Below, piece after piece: positions 47,701 through 58,936 of a stretch of 64,000 bases of DNA; the first letter of the stretch is position 1, and the number at the start of each line of letters is the position of its first letter. The DNA is taken from assembly GCF_921293095.1 (NCBI RefSeq), contig NC_060247.1, positions 49,449,111 to 49,513,110 on the forward strand. Direction: 5' to 3'. This stretch comes from Ischnura elegans. Taxonomy: Eukaryota > Arthropoda > Insecta > Odonata > Coenagrionidae. The notes under the pieces are model-generated. The model made no database searches. It was not told the DNA's origin and worked only from the letters and a program-made list of their open reading frames with translations. The translations under genes and the position numbers were made by a program.

Positions 47701-50700
47701 GCATATTAAGTAGAAAATACTTAGGAATGGGAGTATTCTATGGCAAAAAAATATTTCATTACACATGGCTCATATATGATGACAGAATGTACTTGAAGGT
47801 TTACAAACAAACTACATATTCCTACATTTTGAAATTGCATACCTATATGCATATTTGTACACATTTAAATTCAACTACACATTAAAAGTTGATGTTACAT
47901 TCATTCTTTGGAAATAAATGGATCACATTTCTTAAAGCAAATTTAAAAAATAAATAAATTCTTGAAAACTGCTTTGTTACCACTTGGTTTAACATGATGA
48001 AATATCTTATCATGAAGATATGTTATTTAATACATTCACTGTAACATGACCCACTGGTGGGTCACATCTGAACTCCACCCTATGCAATGGCAAAATAACT
48101 AATTTTCATCATTTTATGGTTTTTCTATTCAGAAAAATGAGAAGTTAGATCAAGAAAACTTAAAGAGTTCTATCCTGAAGATGGCAAGCTTTGTGGGATA
48201 GCTAGAAGTTGGGTGTGATTCATTGGTGACAGACAGGATGGTGCCACTTGAAATGATAGATCATACAACTCAACCAACCACTTATGATCAGAGCAATCCT
48301 GTCAATACGATATTATGTATACCCACAATGCAATTATTTAATGTAACACATGACACCACTTGCTGAGGTCACTTCAAGATGAGGTTTGACACAACAAAAG
48401 CAGAAACTTAAAGGGATTTGTGCCACCTTGGAGGCATGTCCGAGGAGATTAATCAGAAATTAGCAAGGACAAGACTAGACAGCCTGTACGCATCCAGTAT
48501 TACAGTAGCACTGTGCCAGGAGGGCATCACAATAGAAGGCCTGAGTGGGCCTGAGCAGTAGCTGCACAGCATCCGTCAACTTCCACTTGACCCACTCCCA
48601 CTGCCAGAAGGTCTATGAGTCCGGCACCACCACTATGCAGTAGCAAGAAGATGAACCTAAGCATGACTCACCAGTGGGTCATAGAATAAAGTACACTCTT
48701 GACTCATCATTAGATTACATTGCAGTCTGCCCCATGGAAGGAAGATCCAGTTATGCCGTAAAGAGTTCATTTAGGAATGGCAAGATATTTTTGCTTAGCT
48801 CAATAAATTAGCCTAAACGACACTAAGGCTTGACACTACTTATTAGACTTTCAAAACAATCTGTTTTTCCATAATCGGTTAAAATAACAACTTAAGTGAA
48901 AAAATAATGGGCATTTTATTTAACTAGAATAACATAAAAATGATAAAATTCAATGCTAAACATTGGTAGAATGGCAAATCTGAAAGGTAACATGCATTTT
49001 AAATGAATAAGCTCTTGCACGAGGAGCATTTTACTTTCAGCATTTAATTCTGTAAGAATGTAGAGAACTGTCATCGTGGTAAAACCACTGCTTAAAATCA
49101 TGCTTAACTCACACAGCAACCAGCACTTTCCCGAGAAATTTTATCACCGTTTCAAGTTTCATTAAGATTGAGTGCAGTCATTCCAATCAATTTCACCCTT
49201 AAGTAGTTATAATAACATTTATAAAGATATTTATGCAACACTCCATGCTGCTAGTTAGCAAACTCAGGAGGGGAAAAAGATTAAACCTTAATATGTTGGC
49301 TCTCCTTCAACATCCATTGCATTCACCAAACAGTGAACTTTTTTCTTGAACCATTAGAGATTTTGTCATAGATAATCAATGTACTGAACTGAAAAAAATT
49401 TTTAGAACTTCATGTTACTCAGACAAGAATTCTAAATACTATTACATCAAAGAGTTAAAATGTAGAACTGCTTTTGGCTATAAAACTTGCATGTGGTGAA
49501 ATGAATGTGAGGTACCCAAGTGCTTGATATGAATGTGATAAAGAGAGGAATATAGTCTAAAGTAATCAATAATTTGTGGTGCTAATTAACTGAGATAATC
49601 ATGTAAAAAATAATTGGCAGGCATTAAGGACTCATGTGAGCTACTTGTGGAAATAATTAATGGGAGTGACTAAAAGAAAAAAATGCTTGTCCCCGATATT
49701 AAGCAAAACTACAAAGAATGTTGAATACTCTGCTGCAAAGAGGTTAAAAAATAAAAAGGACTGGAAATTACAATATCTATGAAACTAATATATTCAAGCC
49801 AATGCGATTTAAACTTTATGGCACAAGAATTTTCTAGCCCATCCTGATCATTTAACCAGCATCAAAACAAATATATGTAATTAAAAAGTAAATAAAATTT
49901 ATTGCAGATTTCAGAAGTATCCAGTTGATAGCAAGCAGCACCTTGCCTTTATCAAAGCAAGTTTCAGAAACCAAATGCAACAATTTATATCAATAAAACC
50001 ATGAGATGCCAGTAAACAATAGCAAATGCAACATTTTATGCCTAACTGCTGAATTTCTGTAAGGAATATGGAAAGTACCCAGTACCATCAACATGTGTAA
50101 GCACCATGGTAACTAGAGCAAATAACTCATATCACACAGAGGGAAAACGATCATATATCAATAAGAGGCAGTGGCAAAAAATCATTTATTTCTGAAGGGT
50201 TGATTTTTTTATGGCTGTTTCCTGAAAATTTTGGGATAAGGGAATGGGAGTTTTAAGCCACTAGACTCTGTCTACACCCTATCAGCCTAATTTCAGCGGG
50301 ATGGATAAAGAGTCAAATTCAATTTGGTTAATATTTAATGTTTCCATTGAGTTTTGCATTTAAATTATTAAAAGTTTAATACCTTGTGTCCAAGCCAGTC
50401 TTCTCGAGGTGGTGCCAGGGGTAATGGCTCTCCTTCCGCATTTAGATCAGTTATCACATCCTAGAAACAAGAAAAGGAATTTCTTCTATCACTAAGCATT
50501 ACAACCACATGGTTAATACCTAGGAATGCCTTTGATGTAAGAAAATGATAAAAACCTTCATTGAGAGCGTCCCACGTATGCTGATGATAACTTTACGTTC
50601 AGCATAATCAACAGCAACAAAGAATGGGGTCTCACCAACATCAACATGGTATGTTGCATAAACAACATCAACACAGCATTTTCCTGATTTGCAATTTTTT

Positions 50701-53700
50701 GTCTCAACTCCGGATGATTCTGCATCAACAGAGACAACTTTATTTCTTCGACTCAGAGCAGCATCAGCCTCCATTATCTTCTGCAGTGCTGCATAGTTGC
50801 AGTGGCAATTGTCTTCCACTATTTCGGGATCAGCATTTTGATCCTTATCTTTTTTGCACAGCCTTCCATAACAACATGGAGCACAAGCACAACACCTTCA
50901 ATGAAGCGAAAAAATTCAGGCTTAAAATGGTGCTTAATAAGAGTACAAATCTCATTCACCATTTTATATAGAGATTTCATGCTTATGTTTATGATTTGAA
51001 CAAGCATTGTGAGTGAAGTCATTAGGTTAACACTAGCTTGGGGATTAAAAAAATTGGACAGGTTTTTTTGACTGAAAAGATCAATTACAAATGAATCATT
51101 ACATGGGTCTGCCATAGGCAATTAGGTAACCTATTACTTTGAAAAAGGTCTCTACTTTTTCCCCAACCATAAACATGAACATAAACAAGCGGCTTTGAGC
51201 AGCAAATCCCATAACCCAGAGTCAGACATACCGGCATAAGTGACATAAATCCCCGGTTTTATAAACAGAGAAGAAATACTAAAATACAAGAATTATTCTT
51301 GATAAAAGATGCAGGAATTAAAAAAATAAGCAGAATAGGGTGGTTTCGTATTATTTTTTTATTGCTTTAATCGAAAGATTATTACTCCTGGAGTACGTAT
51401 TTCACGTTTTTAGATTTTTAAATGACAACATCTATTTTTCGCGATTAAATGAAAAGTGAAAATTTTCAAGCGCGCAAAAACGCGACGCTTAAGTATGAAT
51501 GCCGGGAAATATCTCCGTACGTCGTATTTCTGGTTCCCCCTCCCACCCGGTGAGGTGACCTTGAGGCGAGGCTTAGCGCTGATACGTCGCAGGATGCTAG
51601 CGGATAGCTGAGTACCTTGCTGGATGGTAGCGCTTGGCTTAAAAAAGGTTTATTAATACCTTATCAAACGAAGAAAACTTTCCGAACTTATCCAGTTTCA
51701 ATAGGTGATTATTAAGACATGTTTCCCTAAGCTCTTTGCCTCATGCATGCATTGGTAACCTCAGACAATGCATAACTCCTATCCTCTCGTGTAGAAACTA
51801 GGTCCCTGTGAAGTCATGCGGAGTGGAATCGTATGGGGGCCAATCTGGCCTTTTTCAAATGAGGATAAAATTTGACCCTTGCCATTCGTCTAAACCGGTA
51901 TTTCAAAAACCAAATAATTTGTGTATTATGAATACACTAATGGTGGGTAACGAATCGCAATCAATGCCTTTCGTTTTCTTTGATGAAGGAAACAACCCTA
52001 TTATTACAACTGGCAAAAAATTAAATACGTACATTGCTGCAGCAAACCGTAGGATAGTAGAAAAAATTATCTTGTGGATAAAATCATCCTGAACATAATG
52101 GTAGGAAAAGTATTCGGGAATGCATTTCACGAATAAAATGAGATAATGCACCATAATGTATGTATATATATTCACCTCATTGAAGTGCAGAGAGAGCAGA
52201 TAGCAGAGGCAGAGTTGGCCACAAGATACATTGGCCATCCATATGCAGCCAGTGCAAATGACATGTAATGTACCACTTCTTGAAAAGATTCTAAAGTGGC
52301 AGGGTCACTCAGAGCCACAAACTTTGTAGAAGATGTAACAGCTGCCCCAGAGAGAAAATCATACGTGCCATCCACTCTCTGAAAAGGAGAACAAAAATTT
52401 CCAAAAACTTTTATTTTAATTGACCACCTCAATACAGTCAAAATGCCAATGGTCAATATGTAGCATTAATAATGAAAATTCCTTTGAAAATTTCAACCAC
52501 TTTTATGAACAGCCTGTAGGAGTTATCCCCTTAAATTTTATCACCATTTAGTCTGCACATATAGATAATTAGTGGAGATTCAATTATTGATTGCTCTGTC
52601 AAATGATAATTGAATTAACTTGCTAATACTTTCCTAGCCTATCATCGTCCGAAAATACATTTCCATATTCTCCCTGAATTACCATACCCTTTACCCACTT
52701 AAAAAACAGCTAGTTTTTCATTGAAGTCAGATCAAAAAATGCAGAGAAAACATGACACTGACAACAGGGCAAAATTCACGAAGAAAAAAATCATGATATG
52801 ATTATCCATTATATCACATCTCCATCAAGGGAGCCCCCACCATCACAGCAGAGAATTGAAGCCCTAATTTCCAAACTAAAATGACACTGTTTTGATCAAT
52901 TTCCATCATTTTTGTCTACTTCAAGGTTTTAATGCTACAACTATAAAGTTTTAAATAGTTGCAATTATTTCACGTATAAGTAAGGAAACTATCCCAAAAA
53001 ATATAAATTCACACATTGAATATAAAAAAACAACAGGGCTGCCTTATAGTGACTTAAAAAAATTATATGCTCAACATATGAAATTCTTAAACAATGACTC
53101 AAATGAGCAGCAGAGTAGAGGAAAAGCATCATAAAAAGTGCACTCCATACATTTAAAACCAAACAGTAATTATTTAAGTTTTAAATTGAGAGTGTGCTCA
53201 TTGAGATGCTTCAATATTATAAGTGGCCCACCTACTGTCAATAATGACATACAAAAAGAGTAAATATCAATCCTCACCTGACCTATGATGGCTAACCTCC
53301 TCCGTTTTTGGGATTTCCTCAAGAGAACAAGGCCAGCAATGACATCTGAAGGAACAACGTCTAAATCCCGAAAAAAATCAGACAGAAGGCGAGCAATATC
53401 TGCAAATGAATTCTGGAATAAAAACACATTAAAAACCACAATGAAACTGTGAAAAATATTTTTTTAAAGAGAACAATTTACAAAAATTAAAATTATTTAC
53501 ATTTCACAACAAATTCATGTGGATACAATAAAAATAAAATTAACTATACCAATCTGATGGAAACTTAAGGTCCTTGATAATTAGTTTTTGTGTATAAAGC
53601 CTGATGGTTGAGTTTGTGGTTACTTTAACCAAGGATCATGAACAGTTACAATACCTAGCACACCACTCATAAAAAGTCACTATTCATAGCACCACTGTCC

Positions 53701-56700
53701 CAAATTTTACATGCCAATGAAAGGTTGGTTTTATGACATTTTACCCTTTGAGGTACAATGTACGTGGAGCTCATCTATAGGGGAGAGGGAAAGATATTTT
53801 CTCACGCTACAGGAATTCCAGTAGCAATATGGTCAGGGCTTACAAAATCATGTTCCTGTTAGGACTGCATTCAATGCAAAACTTATCTCAAAATTTAGCA
53901 AAGCCCATTAGAATGCGTGAAGTAAGTCAGATAAGTGAGATGATGGCTGTGAGAGTTTCACACTCCAACTGCCAAGGATATGCTCAACAATGTGAAAAAC
54001 TTGGCAAGTACATTGGTTCTTCCTAATAGAGACTAGCTCACATAATCAATTATGCAGTGGAAAAGAGAAGTACTAGTAACTCATTGGAAATTACTTCAGT
54101 TCTATTGCACCCCTTTGTGACCAACAAGACCATAACTTTGGTGCCGAAATGACTCTTCATTCAGAAATGAATAATCTTCCAGAAGGAATGCATGACGACT
54201 GTAGTAAACTTTGGAGATTCCAATCAAAGACACTCTTAAAAACCAAAATAAATGTGTATTCATGGGGCCTAAAACCTCCTGGGAACCAACAGCATGAAAT
54301 AACCTTTGCACTAAGAAGCCAGAGAAATAATGGAGATGCCACATAACATTTCTGATAGATTCAGGATTTTTTGATGTTGCAGTGATATATTGAGCAGATT
54401 ATTTGGTAATACTTAGATGGAAATCAAGATGCAAACATGGACGACGCCCTAAGGCCTGCTCAATGGATGCTATAAAATACCTGCTAACCCAATTTTACAG
54501 AAGGGGCAGAAATTATTTCGTTTTTTCCTAAGATCTTGATCAAGGCGAATCATAAGGTGAATCATAAGTAAAGCTTTGAAGACCAAAATGATTTTTATCA
54601 TTGAATTTTTATAAATTTTTCTTGCATTTCATATTTTCGAAAATTAACTGTACAGACACTTACCCGGCTTCGATCGGAATTACCCATGCAGCAGAACAAA
54701 AGACGACATCGATGATCCCAACTGTCTTGATAGGCACGAATAACTTTTCTGCAAGTAAATGGGAAAATTATGAGAAATTATCACAATACGAGCTTAGCTC
54801 TGAGGAGAGCTGACAGCACGAGTTAAATTTCATCTTCATAATTATACATTCCACAGGCAAAACAAGAAAAATAGAACGACTTTTCCAGAAATGTTTAACG
54901 TAATTGGGAAAGGAGTAGAAATTCTATTGCACATGCGATGAAGGGAAAATTACGGATGCTTTTTTAGGGAGGAAAATTCAATAATTTTAGGGGCGCTTGG
55001 GGGTATTCAACACCTCGCAACGAAACGAGAGTTCGGCAGGATCACTTCGAAAAACTAGAAGGCACTGAACGCATAAACATTGCAGCTGGAGCTATGAAAT
55101 TGTGAAGAAAAACCACTTAAATCAGGGGTCTTCAAAATACGGCCCGCGCACTCGTTTCAAGTAGCGCGCGATTCTCGCTCGTTTAACTCTGTGATTGACT
55201 CCCGATCAACGTTGATAGGATAGGTACTACAACGCCGCTAGGAACATTGCAGCGCTGTACTACACGTCAAAGTCGCCTTCAACTGTTTGTAAATAAGGAA
55301 TACGCCACCGGATACTTCAGTAGACGTTGGAATCGAATACTTCAGTCATCGGCAAATTTGCTATCCGGCCCGCAGGGCGATTCGGAACTTGGAATGTGGC
55401 TATCGTGGCCTAGTAAATTGGAGACCCCTAACTTAAATGATATTTTTTTCAAAGATTCAGCCATAAAAATGTTTTGGGGGTGATTTACTCTTTCGGGGGA
55501 GGAGTTTCATATAGGGGAGGGGGTGATTTTGAGGGTGTGCGCTTAGTAATGAAGTTATACAAGCATTCCGGTAGAGAATGTGAACTCATAAGGTCGTTTT
55601 ATACGGGGCACGTCATTTCGCAGGTTGGCACTGAAAAAATTTGTTGAAATTGCGAGAATGCGAGCTCGGGATTAGAGCACGGGATATTTTTCCATCTCGG
55701 ATACATGCCTTCTCGCATGCGTTCTAGCAATTCACCGCTTTACACGACGCAATTGACACTGCGCCTTCGTACACACGTTAAATTGCGCAATGACGTTCTC
55801 CCTTTAGAAACGCCTTTACATCCCTCATCTCGCTACAACTTTGATTATTTTCAGGTTACAAGGAATGATGTAACTTCGGGAGAGGGCAACAAGAGATTTT
55901 GGGTGGTCACTCCGTGATAGCATAAGATACATAGCAGTAATTGATAAAGTAAACCAGTTGCAAATTATATTACTATTCCTTTTTAATGCATATATATGCA
56001 TAATATATTAATAATATTATGGATTTTTATAATTTTAACAATGAGACTACAACTCATGAAAACTAACCGATATGCGTAAATAAATTGTTTCAACTAGAAT
56101 ATTCTTTTCGAAATATTTGCAAGGAAAGATACTAGCAAAAAATTAAAAACATTGTCACATGGACCCTTTTTATACTATGAAAAATTGAATTTCTTCAACT
56201 AGTACTTCAGCATCTCAGAAAGTTTCCATAATCTATATTCCAACATTACATTTATTCGCAACTTTTCAAAGTATCTACAAGTAAAAGCAACTCGAAAAAA
56301 TGTATCATAGCAGTAAAAACTTTTTAAGACAGTGTTTTTCAAACATTTGAACATTTTGACACGTTATAAACGTTTTCATCGCCGTGATAACTTTTTCAAC
56401 TTGAATTTTTACTGAAAAAGATACCTGAATACTGTAGGGTTCATGAAAGAGATCGGCGCAATAGTTTGCTCTTTTCAAGGCAGTACACGTAATGCTCTTC
56501 GGCTTAGTAAAGATTAAGTAGCCCCTCATGATAAAATAAAACAACGCAAATTGATTTCCTATATTATTCAACCAACTAAAAGGCATAGATAAAATAAAAT
56601 TCTGAGTTTAATCCCACAACAACCAAGTCTTTGGGGATTTAGTCTGACAATCGTTTTAATAATGTGCCCAACCAAACTCTGTATCTTAATTATCATCCAA

Positions 56701-57952
56701 ATTAACTTTTACATACCGCAGGATAAAAAGAACATCGCTTCATCTTCGCTTATATCCATTACCTTGTGCTAACACCCACTCTAACCTCGTTCTTTTTCTG
56801 GAAACGCCATTTTAAGGAGAAGACATCCTTTGTCAAAATAAGTTATGAATAGGTTTTGAAGAGTAACAGCCGAGTGAATGATCTAATTTTAGCCCACATA
56901 TTTTAAATAAAATACCATTATTTTAACAACTTTAGACTGTTTTGACTGATATTTAATGAGGGCTATCTTTTATAATGTATTTTACAATAAAATCCATCTA
57001 TAACTCGGATGTTTACAACCGATAGAGCATTACTTCGATCCTCAGTCAAATGAAAATTCATACTCAGGAATAAAGTTCATATATTTACCATTCAAACATT
57101 CATGCGAAAATAAATCTTTTTCTATGCTTATCTACGAAACGGGGGCCTTATAAGACTCTTAATTAAGAGCAGTTTCCCGGAATCATTAAAATCTACTCAG
57201 AGAGGAGGTTACTCTGATTTGTGCACTTTTTAACAGGAATAATTTAAAATTCTCCACAGGTTATTTAAATGAACAAACATTTTTGCGACAATGGCATACT
57301 AATACCAACTTTAAAGGATCTAATTGCAGAATGTATATTTATCCAACAGCAATTAATCCTGACAGAAATTCTTTCTTTTAATGTAGCATTGTTTTTCTCA
57401 CTTAATTCAGTATCCATTAAATATAATATTTGAGGAATCAGGTCTTGAATCCTGACTCCACAAATATTACAGTTAAAAATTTAACAGTGAAGTTAGATTC
57501 GACTAAAATTAAATCCTGAAGTTGTAAAACAAGAAAAAAATGCCATAGAATTTTTTCATTAAGAATATTTTAAATTAACAATAATATTATATAAAACAAC
57601 TGTATTTATTCAAAATATCGTTACTATTAAAATGAAATACTTAAATGCAAAGTTACATTCGACATTATCAATTCAAACACTCCAAATGAATCCATCGATA
57701 AGGTTACCAGCTAAAATTAAAAGCGCATACTAGTTACGTGAAAATATTTGAAGAATTAGCATAGCACGAACCTCTGTCTCCAGTTTCTGTTCCTATTTCC
57801 CGATCTTTTGTACTGGAACCGTGACTGTTGCGCATCACGCACACTCCGCTGGTACTTCTTCATTTTGACCCAGGAACGACCAGCGGCATCATATGTACAC
57901 CATACTGTTATGACAACACTGCATATCACGCACCAATTGCTTATCACGAGCC
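31581..57952 (-). CDS. DAGLA: sn1-specific diacylglycerol lipase, DAGL-alpha type, 5' partial
   Basis: Hydrolyses diacylglycerol to 2-arachidonoylglycerol-type monoacylglycerols at membranes (family knowledge). Exons from 5': 57772-57952, 54664-54748, 53278-53412, 52176-52378, 50556-50895, 50383-50460, 45541-45764, 44153-44294, 41579-41871, 33217-33349, 32933-32997 and 31581-32723; phases agree except at the last junction. In order: a membrane segment (NWCVICSVVITVWC), FFRDLDVVPSDVIAGLVLLR, a Cys-rich loop (CCACAPCCYG), ISIRGTLS, the nucleophile elbow GHSLGAGTAA, GKDVVPRIG (catalytic Asp), PLYPPGRIIHIV (catalytic His) and a ~380-residue Ser/Pro/Thr-rich tail. The long tail favours DAGL-alpha (human 1042 aa) over beta (672 aa). 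About 1000 residues are encoded here. The N-terminal transmembrane exons lie beyond 64000 or were not found. Confidence 0.93.
33783..34283. mobile_element. Inverted-repeat element rich in CACGTG
   Basis: The left end reads CCCAGTGAGAAATGGGTGGT and the right end is its inverse. Subterminal regions repeat variants of GTGGAATCCACGTGGAACCC, giving a cluster of CACGTG palindromes at both ends. About 500 bp, non-coding, in the large DAGL intron. Superfamily undetermined; no target duplication is evident. Confidence 0.8.
35163..35264. repeat. Hairpin plus three ~27-bp tandem units
   Basis: A palindrome (TCTACAAGTATTT / AAATACTTGTAGA, 35163-35190) runs into three direct units starting ACTTGTAG or ACTAGTAG at 35182, 35211 and 35238, each containing TTACT-ATCCT. 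On the minus strand the units give a short repeating frame, judged non-coding. Confidence 0.75.
36126..36446. mobile_element. hAT-type MITE, GCCATTAT duplication
   Basis: GCCATTAT flanks both sides (36126-36133 and 36439-36446). The 305-bp insert begins CAGTGCTGTAGTTGGG and ends CCCAACTACAGCACTG. A perfect 8-bp duplication with CAGTG ends is typical of hAT. No coding capacity. Located in a DAGL intron. Confidence 0.92.
37679..37908. repeat. Probable short transposon remnant
   Basis: Bounded by GTATCCAG and CTGGGTAC, with C/G-rich runs just inside (AGGGGGCAGC and CCACCCCCCC). The arrangement resembles a degraded MITE, but the arms are short and no target duplication is seen. Confidence 0.35.
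40541..41206. mobile_element. TTAA-flanked MITE with CCCTCTTAGTGCA ends
   Basis: TTAA occurs at 40541-40544 and 41203-41206. The ends are CCCTCTTAGTGCAG and its inverse CTGCACTAAGAGGG within a base or two. A second inverted pair, CCCATTCACTGC and GCAGTGAATGGG (about 40730-40875), is nested inside. No transposase. Ends resemble those of piggyBac-type elements. Confidence 0.75.
41908..41980 (-). repeat. tRNA-derived SINE-like fragment
   Basis: The minus strand reads GCATAGTGGTTTGCATAATA, GTC, and later GGTCTATGATTCTATTCCTG. These are arranged like degenerate A and B boxes of a tRNA-derived SINE. It lies just outside the DAGL exon 41579-41871. Confidence 0.4.
46000..48045. other. DAGL intron, no feature recognised
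   Basis: AT-rich intron sequence without long open frames, inverted repeats or RNA gene signatures that could be supported by reading. Confidence 0.4.
48046..48682. mobile_element. 637-bp inverted-repeat element
   Basis: The left end ATGACCCACTGGTGGGTCA and the inverse of the right end ATGACCCACTGGTGAGTCA match over 18 of 19 bases. Each end is itself nearly palindromic around CCACTGGTGG. The interior is slightly more GC-rich than its surroundings and encodes nothing recognised. It lies in the DAGL intron between exons 45541-45764 and 50383-50460. Confidence 0.65.
55115..55438. mobile_element. hAT-type MITE, ACTTAAAT duplication
   Basis: ACTTAAAT at 55115-55122 and 55431-55438 flanks a 308-bp insert beginning CAGGGGTCTTCAAAATACGG and ending GGAGACCCCTA. 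CAGGGGTC-type ends with a CGGCCCGC stretch and an 8-bp duplication are standard hAT features. Non-coding. It lies in the DAGL intron upstream of exon 54664-54748. Confidence 0.92.
55592..55815. mobile_element. MITE related to 28643-28872
   Basis: The left end reads GGTCGTTTTATACGGGGCAC. The interior shares TCGCATGCGTTCTAGCAATT and TTTACACGACGCAATTG with the other copy. The right end is diverged and the terminal GGCC is lost. Family assignment rests on the shared interior. Confidence 0.7.
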
Positions 57953-58030
57953 CTGGTTAAAGGAGAAGAGAAAATTCACGTCAAAACCTTACGGAGTCCT
58001 CCATGTATAATGACGTACATACGAACATGC

Positions 58031-58080
58031 AACTGGAGATAGCTCAGTGGAGCACATGTTTAAGTTCTCGACCAGCGAGG
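58031..58080 (+). other. tRNA-like A-box fragment
   Basis: GGAGATAGCTCAGTGGAGCA contains an exact pol III A-box consensus (TRGCNNAGYGG). A B box and acceptor stem are absent, so this is at most a SINE or tRNA fragment. Confidence 0.25.
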
Positions 58081-58754
58081 ATAAAAACATTCAAAACAGA
58101 GAAAAAAAACGAAAATTTTCTTTTTTGTGTTTACTTATCACTGATCCTCGCTCGTCGGCAGCTTTTAAACATGCATGCATAAACGCGTAAAGCGCTGAAT
58201 AATCATAATTATTAGTAAACGCACCATTTATAGCACAGGAGCATGAAACGCGATAGGTAACCATGGGGAAGATGCAAATATTCCGCTCGATCGGTGGCGT
58301 TTTCTCTTTTTTTCTTCGCATCATCAATAGGCGTATTATTTGTTCAAAATATATGCCATAATGTGGAGATACATAGATAGCTCCTGTCAAATTATACTTG
58401 CTCATCAAATAAAATTGTTTAAACTCAGTCATACTTCGTATTTTTCCCGAAGTATTATTGTTTAAAACGAAAGATACCATGCATAAATTTTCAAGTATAC
58501 AGAGTGCACCAATGCCAAAATGTTCCTGCGAAATAAAACAATTTTACCTCAAAGGCAATGCAGAATAAAAATTTCGTATTTGAGACAGAGAAAATAGTTG
58601 AAAATTGTCTACTACATATACCATGAAAATTGCTAGATGACAGCGTAACTTTTAGAAAATAATGCGTAATTAAATCAGGCAGTCCAGCGAAAGTGACACT
58701 CCAGTATTGTACAGATCAAATATTATGGCGATAAAAATTCCCTCATTTCATTTA

Positions 58755-58936
58755 TATACACCAGGGATGAAGTTCGCCATGAAAAAAATTCGCTTGGCTC
58801 CACCGCGATTCGAACCCGTATCTCTCGATCGCCGGTCAGGTATGCTACCAGTTACACACAAAAAATCGGGAGATTCGGGTTCGAATTCCGGCAAAGCAAA
58901 AAGATTTTTTCATGGAAAATTTTCCCCTGGTGTATA
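58755..58936. repeat. Palindromic tRNA-like element
   Basis: Bounded by TATACACCAGG and CCTGGTGTATA. Inside, the minus strand carries an A-box-like TGGTAGCATACCTGAC and a B box GGGTTCGAATCG. The plus strand carries a second B-box-like CGGGTTCGAATTCCGG. Two tRNA-derived SINE ends thus face each other. CATGAAAAAAAT and its inverse also pair inside. Confidence 0.6.

Noticed and set aside
58091-58480. 129-codon minus-strand frame near the expected DAGL 5' exons
   Set aside because: It does not match the N-terminal transmembrane region of DAGL and lacks splice sites of the right phase.
58777-58870. Functional tRNA gene
   Set aside because: B box and A box are present, but no acceptor stem pairs and the sequence is part of a palindromic repeat.
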